Part shown: one piece after another, positions 57,105-64,000 of the stretch
Position numbering within the stretch: the stretch's first letter is position 1
Layout: each line of letters starts with the position of its first letter
NCBI GenBank assembly: GCA_973895155.1
Contig: OZ316892.1
Coordinates: 1,984,001 to 2,048,000 of the forward strand
Direction of reading: 5' to 3'
From: Marsupella aquatica
Taxonomy: Eukaryota > Marchantiophyta
Length of the DNA: 64,000 nt
The notes under the pieces: model-generated
Seen by the model: the letters and a program-made list of their open reading frames with translations, nothing else
Database searches by the model: none
What the model was told of the DNA's origin: nothing
Made by a program: the position numbers and the translations under genes

Positions 57105-60100
57105 TCAGGAAGCTCTTGATTTGGAAGGCCTCAACGGCTCATCCAATCTTTCATCGTTCCGTTTTGTTCTCCTGTTTAGTGGGCCCGAATCTGGGAAGAC
57201 GAGTTCCCATGGTCCTTCGGATGTTTTACTGAGCGAACACAGGGTTGTATCATCGACAGGAGGAAGCTTCAGCGTTGCCATCTCTCGTTGTTGATGAAGC
57301 TGCACCATTAGAACCAATATCAAATTCTCAGCTGAAGAAAGTGCAACAATGAATGAAAATCGACATGAATTGGCATTCGCATGTGGTACACGTGTATTCG
57401 TCATCATGCAGCTCCTACGCAATGATGCCAAAAGGTAGCACTTTCGAACTCAATTTTGTGACAAATTACTACAGACTAATCCCACGTTTCCCAATGCGAC
57501 ATAACAGACTTGAGGCTTTCGGCAGACTCAGATTACAGGCGGCAGCCATTTTTTACCTCATCCACAGCTTTGTAAAGCTTCACAGCAGCTGAAGAATCTT
57601 CTGCAGATTCAAGGTGCGTTTCTTTCCACGCATTGACGACACCTTGTGATCTGCCCGATGGGTCCTATTCATTCACAAGTCCAACTCTAGTTAGAGCATA
57701 CGTAAAACCCACCATTGTTTCTCGAGACGTGAGAAAGTGACGGCAGAGAAAGTGACGGCAGAATTTTTCTTTGTGACCATGAAAGGGAAAGTTGAGTCAT
57801 TGAAATACCTGATCGATGAGAAGACGAGCTGATGAATGGAACACACCAATGTTTGCAAGTTGTTTCACTGCAGCTGTAAACATTCATCCGCAAATATTTC
57901 GATCTCGTGTCAATATCTGAGGATTCTGCCTCGAACTTCTCACCAAAGCAACCCATGATTGGTCAGCAATCAAAAAAGATGCCCTGATGGACCCAATGGA
58001 GTGCACAACTTATAGGAACCCTAACATGTTGAGAAACTTGTACTAAGACGTAGTTGGTCTCCTTTAATACGTCACCTAAGAATGTTTCGCGCATCTGAGG
58101 ATCCTTGCGACAGCTTCCCACCATACTATTTACGAGAACATCCCGCTGCTCCTCACCCATAATGAGTCGCTTCCGATCATTGCTGTATTGTCCTCCTGCA
58201 TTAACTTCCTGTCACAGACCACGTAGGTTGGTAAGATACATCTCTAGTGCCATACATAAAACACATCCTCTTAGCTTCAATTCAAGCCTTACCTGGCAGC
58301 CACGTATATGCCTGATCAGCTGCGGAGAGCAATCATTGTTTTATGTTGTCACGTCCTCAAAAGTCTTAATCTCAGGCATTGGAAGAAATATCTCTCGGAT
58401 AGAAAAAATTGTCGATGACATGCACGTATATCATTACCTTTAAACACTGCCAATCTATCTAGCTTCCCACAATGAGACGGTAAAGACGATACTTCAGACA
58501 GAAACCATTGGTACTTTTAGAGATAAAAAAACAACCTGAATCAGTTTCGATTTTCGTCCCCAGAGCTTTAATTTCTTGATTACTTCAGTCCGCAGTTGTT
58601 GAAGTCTCCTCTTGCGCAGAGTTATTCTTTTTTGCTGAGGGCTTTCTCCCGTGTTACTCTTCTTCCTCTTGCTACGCGTATTGGGCAATTCTGTATCGTC
58701 TGGAGGATCAAATTCAGGAACCGAAAGACACGAAGGACCACTACATTGTTGATTTGCAGACGGCAAAGGTTGACGACAAGCATGAGGCAAATTTAGGCCA
58801 TGTGGGTGGACATGGTTAGTACTAGCCTGACTTAAATCATGAGGATGCTGTATCCTGTAACCAGGTCCTTGCTGTCCGTTTTCTTGCACGGTCAGTGGAT
58901 TAGTTACATCGCTAGGGTGGCCAGATCTGAAATCTCTGGAGTGAGTTGATGAGAGAGGGCGAGGTGGCTTGCCAGAGGAGATGGGAGGGAGTTCGCTTTC
59001 TGGACGACAACGAGACCCTGTCGGAAGGCCAGCATCATCAACAGTGGCCGCAACGATTGAAAACTCCTCGCCAGTTTGTGTGGGAGGGGCCTGAACAGAA
59101 GCACTGGCCGAGGGGGGAAAGACACGATGTACAGCCCCCAGAGATACTGAGTTTGTAGCCTGGAGAAGCTCATCAAATCTGAGTGGGCTAACCTGTGTGT
59201 AAGGCAGATGCAGACGATTTGCTGACATTGAAGGCGAGGAACCATTAGAAAGGCATGTGGAGAACTGAGATTTTAAATTGTTATGGACACTAGGAGAAGG
59301 ATGGGGAAAGGGTATCTGCTGAATCGCATCAATAGCTATATTTGCAGCACTATGGGTGGGAATGGACTCTGGGAGGCGACGTCTGGGCTCAGATTTCCTA
59401 GCCACAGCAGGTTGAATTGCCTGGAAATCCTCAGTACCAGGACTGGCAAGACTGTTAGGCTTGCGTCTGGCCATGTCCTTCCATTTGATCTTCCTCCCTC
59501 CGCTCACAAGGACACGTGTAGAGCTTCCATCCTTTAGTAAAAGTTCAACGGGAACCTCAATAGGAGTTCCTGGAAGTGAATTGGACAGGAAGACATCAGT
59601 GGTCCTAGATGTGGCCTTAGCCATCCCATCCGTCGAGCAAGGTTCCTCAAAATATTCGGCCTCATGGGAAACTGCCACCGGGTCAGGTCCCTCTTGCGGT
59701 TCATCGATGACTTCCTTCTGAGAGGCAGCTATTGACTCAGTCTTCTTTTGATTGTCATCATTGGCTTCCTTTCGGGCTATTACCAACTGCTCGGTTGCCG
59801 CTTGAGGTTCATTGGTGACTTTGTTGAGGGAGGGTGCCAGCTCGGGTGCCTCTCGAGTATCATCGTTAAGCTCCTTGTGAGAGGATGCTGACAGCTGGGT
59901 TCTCTCTTCGGTGGCATCGATGGGTTCCATTTGGGAGGCTGCCACCAGCTCAGCTCCATCTTCGTTGTGATCAGTATCGTCCTTCTGGGCTGCTCCCACC
60001 AGCTCGGTTCCCTCGCTACAATCATCATTGAGATCCTCCTTTTCACAGGCTGCAACCAGCTCAGTTCCCTGTTGAACGTTATCGCTGAGTTCCTGCTGGA

Positions 60101-60719
60101 AGCTTAGTTCTCGATTGCTTTTCTCGTGAAGATTATCGTTGGGATCCACGAGCTCCGTTTCCTCAGGAGTTTCATTAATGAGTTCCGGTTGAGAAGCACC
60201 CTCCAGCTCGGCTCCCTCTTGAGCATCACAGTTGACTTCCTTTCGTAAGGATTCAACGAGCTCCGTTCCCTCTAGGGTCTCGTCTCTGGGTTCCTCCTGG
60301 GAGGCTACCACAAGCTGGATGCTCTCTTCAGAAATGTCATTGAGGTCCCTCTGGGAGGCTGCCACCAGCTCAGTTTGCTCTTGAGTTAACCCAGTGCGTT
60401 CCTTGTGTGCGGCTAACACCACTTCGGCTCCCTCACGAGGATCATTCTTGAGTTCCTTCTGTGAGGCTGCAACCAGCTCAGCCCCTCCTTGAGTGTCATC
60501 TCTGAGTTCGTGTTGAGAGGCTACCACCAATTCAGTTCCCTCTTGAGTGTCCCTAACCACTTCTTGTTGGGAGACTACCACTAGCTCTGCTCCCTCTTCA
60601 GGATCATTGTTGAGTTCCTGCTGGGAAGCTACTACCAATTGGGTTCCCTCTTGAGGTTTGTCATTGGTTTCCATCAGGAAGGCTGCCACCACCTTTCCGG
60701 ATTTCCCCGCAGCATCCAT
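57105..60719 (-). CDS. Unrecognised protein with about 18 copies of an 18-residue repeat, seven exons
   Basis: Phase-consistent exons in transcript order: 60719-58536, 58319-58293, 58208-58010, 57873-57809, 57664-57557, 57414-57390, 57331-57105. Total 2835 nt, 944 residues. After a short start (MDAAGKSGKVVAAFLMET), residues 23-350 or so are an acidic tandem repeat with consensus EGTELVAASQKELNDDPQ. A middle Pro/Ser-rich part holds VPVELLLKDGSSTRVLVSGGRKIKWKDMARRK. A basic stretch (TRSKRKK, QQKRITLRKRRLQQLRTEVIKKLKLWGRKSK) looks like a nuclear or nucleic-acid-binding segment. The last 215 residues include MGEEQRDVLVNSM and AAVKQLANIGVFHSSARLL and may be helical. I recognise no family. A nuclear scaffold or chromatin protein is a guess. 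The small internal exons rest only on splice sites and phase. Confidence 0.68.
59650..60653. repeat. 54-bp coding minisatellite (18-residue protein repeat)
   Basis: About 18 imperfect 54-bp units in the first exon of the repeat-protein gene, each coding (E/Q)G(T/A)ELV(V/A)ASQ(Q/K)ELNDDPQ or a variant. Copies are well diverged yet all preserve the frame, which suggests selection on the protein. Confidence 0.9.
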
Positions 60720-62028
60720 TCAGCAGTCTTCCGGCGTCTACCCTAATCACTGTACTGGAAGACAGTCTGATTTCAGCTCCATTAAACTTATACTCGAATC
60801 GCTTCTGCATTTTTTTATTTCCTGAAGTTCTCCCCTTCTAGCGGTCTCAACGTGCTCCTTTTATTTAAATTTGGATGATCTTCACTCTCGACATCTCGTA
60901 TCCACAATCGAACGTCTCCCTGTCATATCATTCCAGTCACAATAAGGCAGATTTCCTACAACACAAAACCTCAGGCAGGAACTCGAGAAATTGCCACAAA
61001 CCAAGCCCATACTAAACTCTTAAATGGAAGCTGCAAGTGACGACATTTGGCAATTGAGTTAAATTTAACGCCTGAGCGAATTGGAGCGGTAGATAGACTG
61101 GAAGAAAGTAGGTCTCGATTGAACTTAAGGATGCACTGTATGAAGCATTACACATAAAGTCTTGAAGGGATAACGATCTGGAGCATTGAATGGACGAAAT
61201 TTTTGGTGGGCTTTGCAGGGGTTAGAGGACCAGGACCTCCTACCCACAGCGGGAGGAAAGGAAACTGTGTCGAGTGGATTACGGACGTGAACGCATAAAA
61301 TTGAACTGCGACCAACCCCACTGTGATTCCAGTCTGGCCGACCGCAGATACGAGCAAGAACCAATCACAGTAGTCAATTCGAATCCACTGGAATAGAACT
61401 GAGTCAACAGAAAATGAGCTGCGGCAAATTTCCCTGCCAGTCAATCCCCTATGAATGGGCTCTCACAAAACCCACTGAACCCCAAACCCTAACCCAGAGA
61501 AAGACTTCAGTATGTCGAGTTCATTCATCAGCATTGTACATTTCAGGTCCGACAAATCGTCCATCCGTGGAACATTACGAGTACACCCGAACCCTAAATC
61601 CTGCGGGAGCAGGGGAGCAGAGAGGCACTTGAATGGCATTGAGTTGCGTTTTCACAGCATTGCGTTATGCATTCAGGTTTGGCACAAGAAAAGTTACCTG
61701 CCGGAAAGCAACATCACTCCATCACAAACGGTCTTGATGCGGATCCAGCACTACCGATTCAGCTCGCCGATCTCTTGAAACGCTGTTTCGTTCACTTTGC
61801 AGTCCCCAAACCTGACCCTCAATGCCACACCTCCCGCTGAGCGTACTCAACTTCGAGGTCTTCATCATCAATCATCAAAAGTTCGTCAAATTTCCTCGAC
61901 CAAGAAAAGTTCTCAATCGATTTTCGTCCGTCAACGAGAGGTCAAAGCGTTCCTCACCGAAAGCAGAACGTAGTACCGAAACGTCAGGTTGCCGGTGCGT
62001 CGCTACTTACGTACATGGACTTGTCCGA
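60720..62028. other. Upstream region of the repeat-protein gene
   Basis: Presumed promoter on the minus strand near 60.72-61.0 kb. AAACCCTAACCC at 61482 and GAACCCTAAATCC near 61589 are telobox-like. No further gene was supported. Confidence 0.4.
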
Positions 62029-62645
62029 CAAATGAGGCGACTTGTCCGACAAATGACGGGTCTGGACTCCGACGTCCGACATTTGTCACACGAGGTCCCG
62101 GTCCGGCCCCGACCGGCCCACACCCCGGCCTGACCCGGCCTGGCCCGAGCCCAACCCGGCCCCGCCGACGACCCCGACCTTACCCTATCCCGCCCCGACC
62201 CGGCCCGGACCCCAAACCGGGGGGCTGGCTCACTAAACCGGGAGAGTCCGGGACCCGGCCAGGAAGGGTTTGGGAAAGTTTGGGCAGGTTTGAACTGACG
62301 GACAAGTTGTCGTGTTGTCGGACACGACAACTTTGACAACACGACAATTTGTCATTTGTTGGCTCCAAAAGGGGTCAAATTTTGGATATTTGCTTACATT
62401 TCTCGGCCGAACGGGAAATGCCGGGACAGGCCAGGGTAGGCCGGGGTCAGGGCCGAGACCGGGGACAGGGTCAGGGCGGGGTGTGAGCCGTCCGGGGCCG
62501 GGACGACCGGGTGTGACACATGTTGGATGTCGGAGTCCAAACCCGGCACCGGCTGGGGAATATAGCAAATATGTGACAGTTGACCCCTTTTGGAGCCGAC
62601 AAATGACAAGTTGTCGTGTCTGACAACATGACAACATGTCCTTCA
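62029..62645. mobile_element. GC-rich complex of interleaved inverted repeats
   Basis: Segment A (62062-62094, TCTGGACTCCGACGTCCGAC) is inverted at 62511-62540. Segment B (62300-62392, GGACAAGTTGTCGTGTTGTC .. GGCTCCAAAAGGGGTCAA) is inverted at 62567-62641. The arms alternate A-B-A'-B'. Between them lies very GC-rich CCCGGCCC/GGGCCGGG sequence. Proline-rich open frames are low-complexity by-products. Best read as rearranged copies of one non-autonomous foldback-type element. Confidence 0.7.
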
Positions 62646-63404
62646 GTAGAAACCGTACATCTGCCTCCCACCGACCCACACATGCTCCTACAATAATAGA
62701 TCCAGGATCAATAAACAATTCCTCCCTGCCTTTAAAGGCTTGGTTCCATGGGCCAAGGGCAGGGAGTACAATCACTCCCTCTGACACCCCTGGGCCCAAA
62801 TATGTTGTATTCCAAGGTACACACAGTATTTTAAATGTAGGTTAAAAAAAACCTTTACTTAGTCTTGTGAAAAAGGAAGTAAATGCTTGATAGGACCCTT
62901 GCCAAAACAAAATTTACGTGATAGGCCCCTACTAAACCTTTGTTACAAACTAGGCCCCCCACAAAATTGTTGTTACCAACTAGGCCACCTACATAGTTTC
63001 CATACATATGGTTTTCATGCGGTGTCTAAAGGTATGGTCAACCATACATTTTCCACCGTAATCCATCACACGTTGGGTCACAATCCACCGAGCGTGCATT
63101 TATGCTTGAAGACATAATGGTTATGTCTTCACATGGTTATAGAGTCTTAAAGGATTCACCGCTACACGATAGTGGGTTTGCACAACATGTCATGACATAT
63201 AGTATCGTAGCCATAGTGTATCGAAAACATACAAGTCACCGGCAATGCATATGTGCAAGCTGCTAGCAACCAACATCCTGAGAAAAAAGTCCAATCACAT
63301 TCACAAGTGCCAAGAAAAAGCAACTGAGATGGTATGTACGTAGTGGAGGTGTAAACCTCTGTATCCCCCCCCAGACCACAATCAAAAGGAGGGCTGAAGA
63401 AAAT
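62646..63404. other. Flank of the gypsy element
   Basis: GATAGGCCCC/ACTAGGCCCC-type degenerate repeats at 62890-62990 separate a short unique region from the retrotransposon. Part of this may be retrotransposon 3' sequence, but no LTR boundary was identified. Confidence 0.35.
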
Positions 63405-64000
63405 TCAGGTAGCACGTGGAGCACAGGAAGGGCAAAACCATAACCCTTCTGGCACCTGGGTAAGTTCAGGCCGAAGGCAGAAAAGATGGTACCCTCCATT
63501 GCAATTGTCACACAGCAGCATCTGGTCAGCATCATCAATTCGCAAACACACTTTGCAAGGGTAGTCCACAGGTGGAATCCAAGTAGAAGTCACAATGGTG
63601 GGATCCAGGTTAGGCAGATGACAAGGGGCGCAATTCTTGGCATTGTCAGCAATTGTGCGCCCATCTGCCCCTTGTAACTCTAGCACTCCAGACGGTCGAA
63701 TAGCTTTGACCCTGAGAATAGTGCGACTGGTAGAGGTGTCCAGGGTGTCGTTAGCTTGCCGCTGCAAGTACACAAAATCTCCCACTTCAAACTTCCTGAC
63801 CTTGGGCTGAAAAGTGCCCCCTCGTGTGTGTGCATAACGCAGTGTGTCCCTGTGCTGTGTAATGGCCAAATTCTCCATGGCCATGGGCATAACCCTCCTG
63901 AATAGGGCAGCCCTCTCAGAGATCACATCAGACCAAGTCACAGCTGAATCCAAGTCCACCACCTGAAGCATGTGAGAAGCAATAGTAGAAGGTGGAACTG
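63405..64000 (-). mobile_element. Ty3/gypsy retrotransposon integrase C terminus with PHD finger (partial)
   Basis: The minus-strand frame is open to the window edge and ends at the stop at 63405, giving about 197 residues. It begins in the integrase C-terminal region (AAL..MENLAITQHRDTLRYA, VGDFVYLQRQ). It then has LRVKAIRPSGVLELQG, in the place of the SH3-like/GPY fold, and a PHD finger: CKVC, MLLCDNCNGGYHLFCL, GLWFCPSC, a Cys4-His-Cys3 spacing. The PHD occupies the position where many gypsy elements carry a chromodomain. PHD fingers bind histone H3 tails, so it may steer insertion. Reverse transcriptase and RNase H should lie beyond 64000. The frame is intact here, so the copy is fairly young. 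Confidence 0.88.

Noticed and set aside
62007-62799. Proline/glycine-rich frames on both strands
   Set aside because: They are translations of GC-rich inverted-repeat DNA, open in several frames at once.
1-64000. CRISPR array or prokaryotic operons
   Set aside because: No regular short repeat-spacer pattern; genes are intron-containing and eukaryotic.

Overview
The window looks like nuclear DNA of a land plant, most likely a bryophyte and possibly a liverwort. It has short GT-AG introns, AAACCCTA teloboxes at gene 5' ends, long non-genic stretches and many degenerate repeats. Two genes narrow it down. A DNAAF1/ODA7-type dynein-arm assembly factor implies motile, flagellated sperm. An NB-ARC gene with an alpha/beta-hydrolase in front of the NB-ARC belongs to the HNL class, first described from liverworts. 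Genus is inference only. No CRISPR, rRNA or convincing tRNA was seen.

Layout. 1-5.4 kb holds tandem repeats, LINE relics and one LTR-like repeat. 5.7-6.65 kb is RPL37 (+). A broken duplicate at 6.8-7.3 kb is followed by a ten-exon P-loop NTPase gene (-, 8.8-12.75 kb). 13-20 kb is repeat-rich: MITE-like elements, a long hairpin and a satellite-like array. 20.1-28.1 kb is a three-exon long-chain fatty-alcohol oxidase gene (+); its 4.2-kb second intron contains a complete antisense P5-type protein disulfide isomerase gene (-). 30.4-31.7 kb is an intronless TetX-like FAD monooxygenase (+). 31.7-37.8 kb is mostly non-genic and carries a second copy of the LTR-like repeat. 37.9-40.1 kb is plastid acetyl-CoA carboxylase BCCP (+). 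43.5-44.8 kb is a CWC21-type splicing factor (-). 47.7-51.7 kb is DNAAF1 (+). 52.3-56.0 kb is the hydrolase/NB-ARC gene (-), whose exons splice in phase into a U-box exon with a C-terminal hydrophobic tail. 57.1-60.7 kb is an unrecognised 944-residue gene (-) with about 18 copies of an 18-residue repeat. 62.0-62.6 kb is a GC-rich inverted-repeat complex. The window ends inside a Ty3/gypsy integrase with a C-terminal PHD finger (-).

The genes do not form one pathway. They cover translation (RPL37), lipid metabolism (BCCP for malonyl-CoA, FAO for alcohol oxidation), ER folding (PDI), splicing (CWC21), flagellar assembly (DNAAF1) and a putative immune receptor. The most unusual features are the hydrolase-NB-ARC-U-box-tail arrangement (apparently without ARC2 or LRRs and with no serine in its hydrolase elbow), the PDI gene nested in a host intron with its own ER-stress-type element, and the helix-periodic repeat protein. 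Exon boundaries were worked out by hand from GT/AG sites and codon phase, without transcript data.
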